Origin: Candidatus Bathyarchaeota archaeon
Lineage (GTDB): Archaea > Thermoproteota > Bathyarchaeia > TCS64
Length of the DNA stretch: 6,603 bases
Assembly: GCA_014730055.1 (NCBI GenBank)
Contig: WJIV01000217.1
Coordinates: forward strand, 1 to 6,603
Direction of reading: 5' to 3'
Positions within the stretch are counted from its first letter, which is position 1; each line of letters begins with the position of its first letter. This document shows, piece by piece, positions 1 through 6,165 of the stretch. The notes beneath the pieces are model-generated. The model did not search any database. It saw only the letters and a program-made list of their open reading frames with translations, and had not been told where the DNA came from. Position numbers and translations under genes: made by a program.

Positions 1-517
1 GGATACATTTGGATTCATCGTCCTCAGCGATATACCTACTTGTGAGTACCTCTGTAGCTATTCCGAACCTTAGTAAGCCTCCTAAGGTATGACAGCAACA
101 AGAGCAGCAGCTACAAATGACACTTGGGTTTTCATCATCTTTCATGGTATAAGCCATGTGAACAAGGCCAGCACGGTGACTCCTCTCCAATGTCTCTAGG
201 GCTTCATCGAGGCCAATGAGTTTCGGGTTATATCGTTCCATTTCAAGTGCATCCTCGGCTGCTGGCCCGATATTCAGGCATACGTCCCTTGGTGCGTTAC
301 AGTTGCCGTAATCTGTCTTACAGCCACAATCCTGTCGTACGATCTTATCTGCCTTCTCGAGGATAGCTCGCATCTCACTGAGATCATATACCCTGTGCTC
401 TGCATCGATCTCTATATTCACAGGTACTGTAATAGCACGCTCAAGTGTATCCGCATTCTCCTCCAACTGTTTCTCGGTATAGTCCTTAGGGTAACGAAGT
501 CCCATTTTGGAAGGCAT
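1..517 (-). CDS. Cysteine-rich 4Fe-4S ferredoxin-type protein, partial (C-terminus beyond left edge)
   Basis: An open frame reads from ATG at 517 to the window edge, 172 residues without a stop. Seen: an N-terminal cysteine group (C64, C66, C73, C80, in a CxC...C...C pattern), a GLVH motif at 117-120, a very dense CSCCSCCC string at 135-142, then TSRYIAEDDESKC at 159-171. Known: this order resembles archaeal and bacterial proteins in which an N-terminal cysteine-rich region precedes a C-terminal 4Fe-4S dicluster ferredoxin domain; C171 would be the first ligand of that domain, which lies mostly outside the window. Inferred: a cytoplasmic electron-transfer or redox protein; no signal peptide or membrane segment is visible. 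It starts 11 bp after the stop of the MFS exporter on the same strand, so the two are probably cotranscribed. No strong Shine-Dalgarno precedes ATG 517; ATG at 505 (codon 5) is an alternative. Partner and substrate are unknown. Confidence 0.8.
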   Translation of the reverse strand, partial: MPSKMGLRYPKDYTEKQLEENADTLERAITVPVNIEIDAEHRVYDLSEMRAILEKADKIVRQDCGCKTDYGNCNAPRDVCLNIGPAAEDALEMERYNPKLIGLDEALETLERSHRAGLVHMAYTMKDDENPSVICSCCSCCCHTLGGLLRFGIATEVLTSRYIAEDDESKCI

Positions 518-528
518 AGAGTAAAAAG

Positions 529-1719
529 CTATTCCGCGGGATTTAAAACTTCGATTCCTGAATAGCCCCGGGATAAGACTACAAAAATTCCCGTTCCAAT
601 CAAGGAGATGGCGGTCCCGACGTAGAATATAGGAGTCAGACTAAAGATATCAGCTAGTATTCCTGAGACGAGGGGACCAGCCATCATGCCTAAACTCATT
701 GCACTCTGCAATACACTCATAGTAGTACCGATACCTAACTCTCGGCCCTCAATCGCGGCTATGGCAGAGATTGCCGGTAACATTGTTGCACTTCCAATCG
801 AGAAGAGTAGCCTAGCACCCAGTACCTGCCAGAAATTGTTTGTAAAAGGGAATGCAAACATCCCAAAAGCGCTAACTATTCCACCAACTACTATTATCAT
901 CTTTTTATTGTAACGGTCTGCAAGATCGCCGAAGGGCCTCTGCAAGCCAGCTGAGGATAGCTGCCCAACAGAAAGTACAGTTCCAGCCTGGGTTAATGAT
1001 AGTCCCAATCCACCCTCTGATACTGGGGTATGCATGAAAATTGTGAGAAAGCTAAATATCGCTCCCCTTCCAAGTGAGTTGATTGCCCTAAAAATGAAGC
1101 TTGCTAATAATATTCTGTTAGAAAGCACCTTCCTAAAAGATGGTCTCGGACGAGAGGGATCCATAGATGATTTTTCTATCCTGGGCAAGAAGGCATAAGT
1201 CAGAGCAAGGCTAATGGCCGTCAAGGCGCTCATAATATAGAATGGTGCACTTGTCCCAAGCATATCTGTAAGGGTCCCGCCAATCAATGGCCCCATACCC
1301 ATACCCCCAAACATTGCCAGATTCATGGTACCCATGTATCTGCCCTCTTTACCTTTGGGGGATAATTCCGCTGCATATGCCATCGCGACGGGCATGGCCA
1401 TTGCGGAACCTAACCCGTGAACAAGCCTAAAAGTAATAAGTGAAGTGAAATTCCAAGCTATCGAATAACCTAAGGAAACAGCCGAGTAGGTAAACAAGCC
1501 AGCCATTATTACCTTCTTCTTACCGATTGTGTCACTAGTTCGTCCTGCGGGTGTCGAGAAGACAAATCTCGATATACTCCAAGCGGAACTGAGAAGCCCT
1601 ATCTGAGTATAAGTCGCTCCTAGATCCTCAGCATATATCGGTATCAGTGGACTGACTATACCCAACCCTAGCATAGCTACAAAAACAGCAAGTAAGAGTA
1701 CCTGTATCTCTCGTCTCAT
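529..1719 (-). CDS. MFS transporter, DHA1-like (drug/metabolite:H+ antiporter type)
   Basis: A polytopic inner-membrane protein of about 396 residues, the usual length for a 12-helix major facilitator. Numbering here is from the upstream GTG. Seen: motif A in the loop after helix 2 (G61 to K70, GRTSDTIGKK), a motif B-like RLVHGLGSAM at 100-109, a motif C-like GMGMGPLIGG at 141-150, a charged central loop at about 181-203, a second motif A (GDLADRYNKK, 266-275) and a second GP-containing segment (346-355). Known: motif C (GxxxGPxxGG) is typical of proton-coupled antiporters, so export is more likely than uptake. The substrate cannot be read from sequence. Start: ATG at 1719 is preferred because AAGGTG sits 3 bases upstream and a TATA-like box is 27 bp upstream; the GTG at 1725 lies inside that AAGGTG and would add two residues. 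It is divergent from proS and probably cotranscribed with the downstream ferredoxin-like gene. Confidence 0.88.
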   Translation of the reverse strand: MRREIQVLLLAVFVAMLGLGIVSPLIPIYAEDLGATYTQIGLLSSAWSISRFVFSTPAGRTSDTIGKKKVIMAGLFTYSAVSLGYSIAWNFTSLITFRLVHGLGSAMAMPVAMAYAAELSPKGKEGRYMGTMNLAMFGGMGMGPLIGGTLTDMLGTSAPFYIMSALTAISLALTYAFLPRIEKSSMDPSRPRPSFRKVLSNRILLASFIFRAINSLGRGAIFSFLTIFMHTPVSEGGLGLSLTQAGTVLSVGQLSSAGLQRPFGDLADRYNKKMIIVVGGIVSAFGMFAFPFTNNFWQVLGARLLFSIGSATMLPAISAIAAIEGRELGIGTTMSVLQSAMSLGMMAGPLVSGILADIFSLTPIFYVGTAISLIGTGIFVVLSRGYSGIEVLNPAE

Positions 1720-1722
1720 TGG

Positions 1723-1728
1723 CACCTT
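1723..1728 (-). promoter_or_regulatory. Shine-Dalgarno-like AAGGTG deciding the MFS start
   Basis: On the minus strand AAGGTG precedes ATG 1719 by three bases and contains the alternative GTG start at 1725. AGGTG matches the core of the archaeal anti-Shine-Dalgarno complement (GGAGGTGA). The spacing is short, so this is moderate support for ATG 1719 over GTG 1725. Confidence 0.45.
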
Positions 1729-1742
1729 GATATAAAGTGGTG

Positions 1743-1750
1743 AATATAAT
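1743..1750 (-). promoter_or_regulatory. TATA-like box for the MFS/ferredoxin operon
   Basis: Minus-strand ATTATATT is centred about 27 bp upstream of ATG 1719, which would place transcription start at or next to the start codon. A closer match to the archaeal consensus, CTTTATATC (about 1729-1737), is only about 14 bp from the ATG and would put the transcript start inside the gene, so it is less likely to be the functional box. Confidence 0.4.
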
Positions 1751-1759
1751 TGTTTGTAT

Positions 1760-1779
1760 TGCTACACGTGGCTGTAGCA
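1760..1779. repeat. Perfect 7-bp inverted repeat in the divergent promoter region
   Basis: TGCTACA (1760-1766) and TGTAGCA (1773-1779) are perfect reverse complements separated by CGTGGC. The repeat lies just upstream of the MFS TATA-like box (1743-1750) and about 17 bp upstream of the proS TATA box (1797-1806). Its size and place would suit an operator for a dimeric regulator, most plausibly of the exporter; that role is inferred. No regulator gene is in the window. Confidence 0.4.
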
Positions 1780-1796
1780 GGGATCCATGACAGTAT

Positions 1797-1806
1797 CTTT
1801 TTAAAA
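1797..1806 (+). promoter_or_regulatory. TATA box of proS
   Basis: CTTTTTAAAA is centred about 37 bp upstream of the proS ATG (1839). With the usual archaeal spacing of about 25 bp, transcription would start near 1827, leaving a leader of about 12 bases that holds the Shine-Dalgarno-like GAGG at 1831-1834. Confidence 0.55.
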
Positions 1807-1838
1807 CATCCAGTCCTCAAAAGAGGGTTAGAGGAAAG

Positions 1839-3290
1839 ATGACTGGGAAAGAATCCTCCGAGAATAAGCTGATACCCAAGGAGAACTTTACTGACTGGTA
1901 CGATAAGGTTCTTCTAGAGGCAAAGATAGCCGACGACCGGTACCCAGTGAAGGGTTTCACGGTATATACTGGCTGGGGATTCAGCATACTAAAACGCATC
2001 ATAGCGATGCTAGAGACAGATTTAGAGAAGAATGAAAATCAGCCCATGCAGTTCCCAGTTGTCATACCCGAGGACGCCTTCCAGAAGGAAGAAGATCACA
2101 TCGAAGGATTCAGCGCTGAAGTATTCTGGATAACTCATGCAGGTCTAAACGAATTGGAGAGAAGGCTTGTACTGAGACCAACAAGTGAGACGGCAATTTA
2201 CCCAATGTTTAAGCTATGGATGAGAAGCCATCAAGATTTACCAATAAAGATGCATCAGACATGCAATGTCTACAGGTACGAGACCAAAGCGACAAGGCCC
2301 CTTTATAGAGGAAGAGAATTCCTATGGAACGAAGGACACACAGCTCACGAGGACATTGAGAAAGCTGAGGAAGAGGTTAAAAAAGCAATTAAGATATACT
2401 CAAGTGTCTACGACAGGCTTGGATTATCATATATCACCTTAAAGAGGCCTGACTTCGACAAGTTTGCAGGAGCCGACTACAGCGTAGCATTCGATACCTG
2501 GAACCCAGACGGCAAGGTTAATCAGATTGGGACAGTCCATGAGCTGGGGTATAACTTCGCTAAGGCCTTTGATTTAACCTACGAAAACCCTGATGGAGAT
2601 CAAGTTTACGCTACGACAACATGTTATGGAATGGGGTTTGGTAGAACCCTTGCTGCAACTATAAGTCACCATGGCGATGATCACGGGCTCATATTACCAC
2701 CAAATGTAGCACCTAAACAGGTAGTTGTGATACCTCTACTGTTCAAAGGGAAAGAAAAAATTGCTGAAGACTATGCCAGAAAGATTACAAATATTATCGA
2801 AGAGTCAGGCATAAGAGTAGTCCTCGACGACGATGAGAGATTAAATCCAGGAGACAAGTACTACAAATGGGAGATGTTTGGCGTACCCTTAAGGGTAGAG
2901 ATAGGTCCAAGAGAAGCTCAGAACAAGACGGTCACACTCGCACGAAGGGATAACTTCGAGAAAACCACAGTCAGTGAAAAAGAGCTGATCCCAAAGATAA
3001 AAGAACTATTCGATGAGATATTTCAGACCTTGAAATCCAGGAGCCAGGACGTCATGGATGAACTAATTGCTGAGGCAGAAGACTTGGAAGAGCTTAAGGG
3101 ACACATGGATGAAAGAAAAATTGTCAAGGTCAACTGGTGTGGAGACCCTGAGTGCGCCTTTAATATTAAGGACATGGTAGCAGGTGAAGTAAGGGGAACC
3201 CGTTGGGACGTAGACGAAGTCCCTAAAGGTAGCTGCATATTATGCAGGGATGAAGCAAAGTATGTAGCCTATGTCAGCAGGACCTACTAG
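1839..3290 (+). CDS. proS: Prolyl-tRNA synthetase, archaeal/eukaryotic type
   Basis: Cytoplasmic class II synthetase that charges tRNA-Pro with proline using ATP. The 483 residues are the normal archaeal length, and there is no bacterial-type editing (INS) insertion. Seen: motif 1 ending in FPVVIPE (72-78), the proline-site TSE loop RPTSE (113-117), motif 2 with YRYE (145-148) and RGREFLWNEGH (157-167), and motif 3 GMGFGRT (264-270). The anticodon-binding domain follows from about 290-400. The C-terminal zinc domain has C434, C439, C466 and C469, and the chain ends in Tyr. Known: in the Thermus and archaeal enzymes the C-terminal tyrosine carboxylate reaches towards the active site, so the intact end suggests a functional protein. 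Start: ATG 1839 is preceded by GAGG at four bases and by a TATA box. The stop TAG overlaps the stop of the convergent metallo-hydrolase within one CTAG. Confidence 0.98.
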   Translation: MTGKESSENKLIPKENFTDWYDKVLLEAKIADDRYPVKGFTVYTGWGFSILKRIIAMLETDLEKNENQPMQFPVVIPEDAFQKEEDHIEGFSAEVFWITHAGLNELERRLVLRPTSETAIYPMFKLWMRSHQDLPIKMHQTCNVYRYETKATRPLYRGREFLWNEGHTAHEDIEKAEEEVKKAIKIYSSVYDRLGLSYITLKRPDFDKFAGADYSVAFDTWNPDGKVNQIGTVHELGYNFAKAFDLTYENPDGDQVYATTTCYGMGFGRTLAATISHHGDDHGLILPPNVAPKQVVVIPLLFKGKEKIAEDYARKITNIIEESGIRVVLDDDERLNPGDKYYKWEMFGVPLRVEIGPREAQNKTVTLARRDNFEKTTVSEKELIPKIKELFDEIFQTLKSRSQDVMDELIAEAEDLEELKGHMDERKIVKVNWCGDPECAFNIKDMVAGEVRGTRWDVDEVPKGSCILCRDEAKYVAYVSRTY

Positions 3291-4192
3291 ATTTCAATTA
3301 TCATACCATCATAGGCTAATTCCTGCCCAGCCACCTCAACAATTTCTCTGAAACGACTCTCGGGGTTTAGTACAGGGTTCGTGTGGTTGAAATGTGTAAA
3401 TATCACACGTCCAATATCGAGATCTTCTAGAATTTTTGTAGCCTCCTCCTGGGGAACATGCCCAAGTTGATAACTAGTAACGGGGATTCCGCTGATTCTT
3501 TCCAACTCATTATCCCACCAGAACGTTGCGTCCATCATGAAGACATCCGCGCCTTCAAGCCTATTTAGAAGGGATTCATCCAACCTTCCTATATCTGGAG
3601 CATATATTATACGTTTACCACCATTACTGATTTCATAGGCAAAAGTTGAACTAGGGTATCTTGAGCCATCCTCAAGCACCTGTGTGTGCTTCACCTCAAA
3701 ACCAGTTACTTTGGTACCCTCTAATCGGGTAATAGTTTCGTTCTCTTCGAGTTTGATGGGTATAACGTAGTTCTTAGCTAGTCTACCAAGCGCCCCGAAA
3801 TAATTCGGTGATTTCTCTGTACCGAATAGAAAATCAATTAGATCACTAGGTCCGTATACAGGTATTTCGAAGCTCTTTCCTGTACAGAACTCGGCTATAC
3901 CTGCTGTGTGATCAGCATGGCCGTGAGTTAGGAATATGGAGTCAATTCTAGATTCCCTGAAATTCGCATCAACAACATCTTCTCTAGGGGTTAGGCCCCT
4001 CGCCTCTAACTGGGTTTTTAGATCATGCCCAGCGTCAATGAGAACGTGTTTACCCCCGTCCAAGCTTATTGTAATGGATGCTCTTGTTCTTCTAAGATTA
4101 GCATCAGCCCGAGCGGAGGCGCAATTGGGACAAGGACAATCCCACTCTGGAACCCCACCGATACTGGCTGTACCTAGTACAGTTATTTCCAT
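3287..4192 (-). CDS. PqqB/PhnP-like metallo-beta-lactamase fold protein
   Basis: A predicted soluble metallo-hydrolase of 301 residues. Seen: N-terminal VLGTASIGGVPEWDCPCPNC (5-24) with the C19/C21/C24 zinc knuckle; the intact metal motif HGHADH (90-95); H169, D200 (YAPD) and the second-half ligands H245 (GHVP) and H267 (FTHFNHTNP); C-terminal AYDGMIIEI. Known: the N-terminal CxCxxC knuckle, the GHxP plus NxTNP block and the terminal AYDGMEIE-like end are shared with PqqB, and more loosely with the phosphodiesterase PhnP. Length fits PqqB (about 300) better than PhnP (about 250). Classical PqqB has a degenerate first metal motif, whereas this one is complete. No pqqA, C, D or E is nearby, so a PQQ role is not supported; a phosphodiesterase or other hydrolase is equally possible. 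A TATA-like box 26 bp upstream and no Shine-Dalgarno suggest a leaderless mRNA. Confidence 0.9.
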   Translation of the reverse strand: MEITVLGTASIGGVPEWDCPCPNCASARADANLRRTRASITISLDGGKHVLIDAGHDLKTQLEARGLTPREDVVDANFRESRIDSIFLTHGHADHTAGIAEFCTGKSFEIPVYGPSDLIDFLFGTEKSPNYFGALGRLAKNYVIPIKLEENETITRLEGTKVTGFEVKHTQVLEDGSRYPSSTFAYEISNGGKRIIYAPDIGRLDESLLNRLEGADVFMMDATFWWDNELERISGIPVTSYQLGHVPQEEATKILEDLDIGRVIFTHFNHTNPVLNPESRFREIVEVAGQELAYDGMIIEI

Positions 4193-4212
4193 AGGATCAA
4201 ATTCCCTAATAA

Positions 4213-4222
4213 GTAATAAAAG
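4213..4222 (-). promoter_or_regulatory. TATA-like box of the PqqB-like gene
   Basis: Minus-strand CTTTTATTAC is centred about 26 bp upstream of ATG 4192. That distance puts transcription start at the start codon, consistent with the lack of a Shine-Dalgarno sequence. Confidence 0.45.
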
Positions 4223-4237
4223 AAGTTTGGAGAAGCA

Positions 4238-4247
4238 AAACTTATTG
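4238..4247 (+). promoter_or_regulatory. Possible TATA-like element of the HemK-type gene
   Basis: AAAACTTATT, centred about 29 bp upstream of GTG 4272, is the best-placed AT-rich element for this gene. The match to the TATA consensus is only fair. If it is used, the transcript would begin next to the GTG, which has no Shine-Dalgarno sequence. Confidence 0.3.
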
Positions 4248-4271
4248 AAAATAAGAGCCGTAGAACGTACT

Positions 4272-4808
4272 GTGGAACCAGTATACGAACCTCATGACGA
4301 CTCCTACTTGCTAGCAGAGGCTGTTGATGAGCTGGTTTATGGTAAAGTTCTTGATATGGGCACTGGCTCAGGGATTCAGGCAGTAACTGCCGCGTTAAAA
4401 AATGATGTGCGCGAGGTTACGGCCGTTGATATTAGTAACGATGCGCTGAGAAAAGCAGATAAAAGAGCGAGAAGCGAAGGGATTAGGCGTAAAATCAAAT
4501 TTATTCGGAGTGATCTGTTCAATAATATCTCCGGTAAATTCGACTGGATAATTTTCAACCCACCTTATCTACCTTCAGAGGGAGAAGCGGATGAGTTGAG
4601 TTGGGCTGGGGGTAAAAAGGGATTTGAGGTTATCGCTAGATTTCTTGGAGAAGCTAAAAGATACCTGAATGAAGATGGGTCTATTCTAATGGTTTATTCA
4701 TCCCTGACAAACCTCGATTTAACTGAATATGATTATGATGTAGAAATTATTAGAAAAAAGAAACTTTTCTTTGAAGAACTATTTGTGGCTAGGCTATCCC
4801 ATCTTTAA
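4272..4808 (+). CDS. HemK2/Mtq2-type protein (glutamine) N5-methyltransferase
   Basis: A cytoplasmic SAM-dependent methyltransferase of about 178 residues, the usual compact archaeal size without the N-terminal domain of bacterial PrmC. Seen, numbered from GTG 4272: YEPHDDSYLLAE (5-16), SAM motif I VLDMGTGSGIQ (26-36), acidic D53 (VDIS), catalytic NPPY (96-99), and WAGGKKGFEV (111-120). Known: archaeal Mtq2 works with the small zinc protein Trm112 to methylate the GGQ glutamine of release factor aRF1; Trm112 is not in the window. Start: GTG 4272 gives MEPVYEPHDD, matching where the family begins. The frame stays open much further upstream but runs antisense through the neighbouring gene and has no ATG near the domain; TTG 4245 and TTG 4227 are weaker alternatives. 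It diverges from the PqqB-like gene and its last 15 bp overlap the tail of the FUN14 gene. Confidence 0.9.
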   Translation: MEPVYEPHDDSYLLAEAVDELVYGKVLDMGTGSGIQAVTAALKNDVREVTAVDISNDALRKADKRARSEGIRRKIKFIRSDLFNNISGKFDWIIFNPPYLPSEGEADELSWAGGKKGFEVIARFLGEAKRYLNEDGSILMVYSSLTNLDLTEYDYDVEIIRKKKLFFEELFVARLSHL

Positions 4809-5114
4809 GCCTATACCTAATCCTACTATGAAGCTGGATGCAAATGGCAAATTAGCAATCATCGTGGTAAGTATACCTTCAGCTACACCGACATTGGATA
4901 CTATATCGTTGGCCCAGGCCTCAAGAGCCCCGTAATTTATACTAATAATATCTTTGAAGGCTAGGTACTGTAGCATAAGGAATGCAAGACCGATTATAAA
5001 AGCGACTATCTTGGCTACTTTTTTGATGGCATAGCCAACTGCCAATCCGCCTATTCCTCCTACCCCTAGCTGAGTTACTAAAGGTGTAATTAAGCTGGGT
5101 GTCTGCTCGCTCAT
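4794..5114 (-). CDS. FUN14 family membrane protein
   Basis: A small integral membrane protein of 106 residues. Seen: PLVTQLGVGGIGGLAVGYAIKK (11-32) with glycine-rich small-residue packing, a hydrophobic helix at about 35-53, and a C-terminal helix at about 88-105 (LPFASSFIVGLGIGLKMG). Known: the QLG-x-GG-x-G and GYA-x-KK signatures and the glycine-rich tail fit the FUN14 family. Its eukaryotic member FUNDC1 is a mitochondrial outer-membrane mitophagy receptor, but the role of prokaryotic members is not established, and the FUNDC1 cytosolic LIR-bearing tail is absent here. Start: ATG 5114 has no Shine-Dalgarno, but a good TATA box lies 27 bp upstream, so the mRNA is probably leaderless. It sits between the carbamate kinase stop and the convergent methyltransferase. 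Function is unknown. Confidence 0.85.
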   Translation of the reverse strand: MSEQTPSLITPLVTQLGVGGIGGLAVGYAIKKVAKIVAFIIGLAFLMLQYLAFKDIISINYGALEAWANDIVSNVGVAEGILTTMIANLPFASSFIVGLGIGLKMG

Positions 5115-5136
5115 GACAATGAAACTGTATTAATAG

Positions 5137-5145
5137 TTTATAAAA
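5137..5145 (-). promoter_or_regulatory. TATA box of the FUN14 gene
   Basis: Minus-strand TTTTATAAA is centred 27 bp upstream of ATG 5114, inside the 40-bp gap after the carbamate kinase stop. It is one of the best TATA matches in the window and indicates that FUN14 can be transcribed independently and leaderless. Confidence 0.55.
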
Positions 5146-5154
5146 GAAATGATG

Positions 5155-6099
5155 TTATGAAACTATTCTAGTACCTGTCTTTCCTTTCAGGGCATCAACT
5201 GCTTTATCAAGGCTTGTGATTATAGCGTGGTCTCCCCCACGTTCCACAAAAATCTTGGCGGCCTCAACCTTGGGACCCATACTGCCGGCTTTAAAGTGCC
5301 CTTCCTCAAGGTACTTATCAACCTCCTCCAGAGTCATCTGATCAATGGGTTTCTCATTCTCGCTGCCAAAATTCAGCAGAGCATGCTCAACATCCGTTAG
5401 AATCAGGTAGATATCCGCATTGACTTCTTCTGCAAGCTTGGCACCGGCTCTATCCTTATCTATAACAGCGTCAACACCCTCAAGCTTGTCTTCACCATTC
5501 TTGATAACGGGTATACCACCGCCACCACTCGCAATTACAATAGTTCCGCTCTCAACAACCCTCTTAATAACCTGAGATTCAACAATGCTAATTGGAATGG
5601 GACTCGGGACAACTCTTCTCCAAGTCTTATCCCCACTTGGTCTTACTTTCTTAACAAGCCACCCATTCTCCTCTGCTAGCTTTTTCGCGTTATCCTCTGT
5701 ATAATATGGGCCAACTGGCTTAGATGGGTCCTGGAAATCAGGATCATCCTTGCTCACAACAACCTGTGTTATAACGGTGGATACATCTTTTCCATCCTCT
5801 GCCAGGATATTGTGTAAATTCTGTTGTAACATAAACCCTATCTGACCCTGGGTCATTGCTCCTAGGATAAATAGAGGCTGCTCAGGGACCATACTTGCGC
5901 CCTGCTCCTGCTGTATGGCAAGATCACCAACTTGTGGACCATTCCCATGTGTAATCGCTATCTCGTAACCCATTCTTGCTATCTGACCAATCTGCTCTGA
6001 GGCTGTTTTCACGTTTTCCATCTGTTCTTTGAAGGTTCCAGTCTCATGTGGTTGCTTTATCGCGTTACCGCCCAGTGCAATCATTACCCGTTTACTCAA
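5155..6099 (-). CDS. arcC: Carbamate kinase
   Basis: Cytoplasmic amino-acid-kinase-fold enzyme for the reversible reaction carbamoyl phosphate + ADP to carbamate + ATP. Seen, numbered from the upstream GTG 6108: ALGGNA (11-16), THGNGPQVG (53-61), KPVGPYYT (130-137), RRVVPSP (164-170), the glycine loop ASGGGGIPV (193-201), DAVIDKDRAG (213-222), LTDVEHA (237-243) and FKAGSMGPK (272-280). All are carbamate kinase signatures and the length is normal. Start: three candidates exist. TTG 6099 gives MSKRVMIALGGNA, the usual family N-terminus, and has GGTGA five bases upstream. GTG 6108 lies within that GGTGA and adds three residues; ATG 6084 would start directly at the first strand. I chose TTG with moderate confidence. 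No arginine deiminase or ornithine carbamoyltransferase gene is adjacent, so the source of carbamoyl phosphate is unknown. Confidence 0.95.
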   Translation of the reverse strand: MSKRVMIALGGNAIKQPHETGTFKEQMENVKTASEQIGQIARMGYEIAITHGNGPQVGDLAIQQEQGASMVPEQPLFILGAMTQGQIGFMLQQNLHNILAEDGKDVSTVITQVVVSKDDPDFQDPSKPVGPYYTEDNAKKLAEENGWLVKKVRPSGDKTWRRVVPSPIPISIVESQVIKRVVESGTIVIASGGGGIPVIKNGEDKLEGVDAVIDKDRAGAKLAEEVNADIYLILTDVEHALLNFGSENEKPIDQMTLEEVDKYLEEGHFKAGSMGPKVEAAKIFVERGGDHAIITSLDKAVDALKGKTGTRIVS

Positions 6100-6104
6100 A
6101 TATT

Positions 6105-6111
6105 TCACCTT
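6105..6111 (-). promoter_or_regulatory. Shine-Dalgarno AAGGTGA deciding the carbamate kinase start
   Basis: Minus-strand AAGGTGA matches the archaeal ribosome-binding consensus GGAGGTGA and ends five bases before TTG 6099. It contains the GTG at 6108, which would otherwise be taken as the start. Confidence 0.5.
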
Positions 6112-6140
6112 GAAGAGGTTAAGAAAGAACGCATAGCCTC

Positions 6141-6148
6141 TTAAAACA
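6141..6148 (-). promoter_or_regulatory. TATA-like box of carbamate kinase
   Basis: Minus-strand TGTTTTAA lies about 45 bp upstream of TTG 6099. With a 25-bp spacing, transcription would start near 6119 and leave a leader of about 20 bases containing the AAGGTGA site, which favours the TTG start. Confidence 0.4.
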
Positions 6149-6165
6149 ATTATCCCAAATAGGAC

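Noticed and set aside
686..913. Plus-strand open frame of 75 codons
   Set aside because: It is wholly antisense to the MFS gene, with no recognisable domain or promoter.
1729..1738. CTTTATATC as the MFS TATA box
   Set aside because: It is only about 14 bp from the start codon, which would place transcription start inside the coding region.
3023..3238. Minus-strand open frame of 71 codons
   Set aside because: It is antisense to the conserved C-terminal zinc domain of ProRS and has Ser/Leu-rich composition typical of a shadow frame.
3233..3247. Near-perfect palindrome CTGCATATTATGCAG as a possible bidirectional terminator
   Set aside because: It falls on the codons of the CxxC zinc knuckle of ProRS (TGC ATA TTA TGC), which explain most of the symmetry, and no T-tract follows.
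3936..4271. Upstream extension of the methyltransferase frame with an ATG at 3936
   Set aside because: It lies antisense to the well-supported PqqB-like gene, shows no family similarity, and the methyltransferase domain begins at about 4272.
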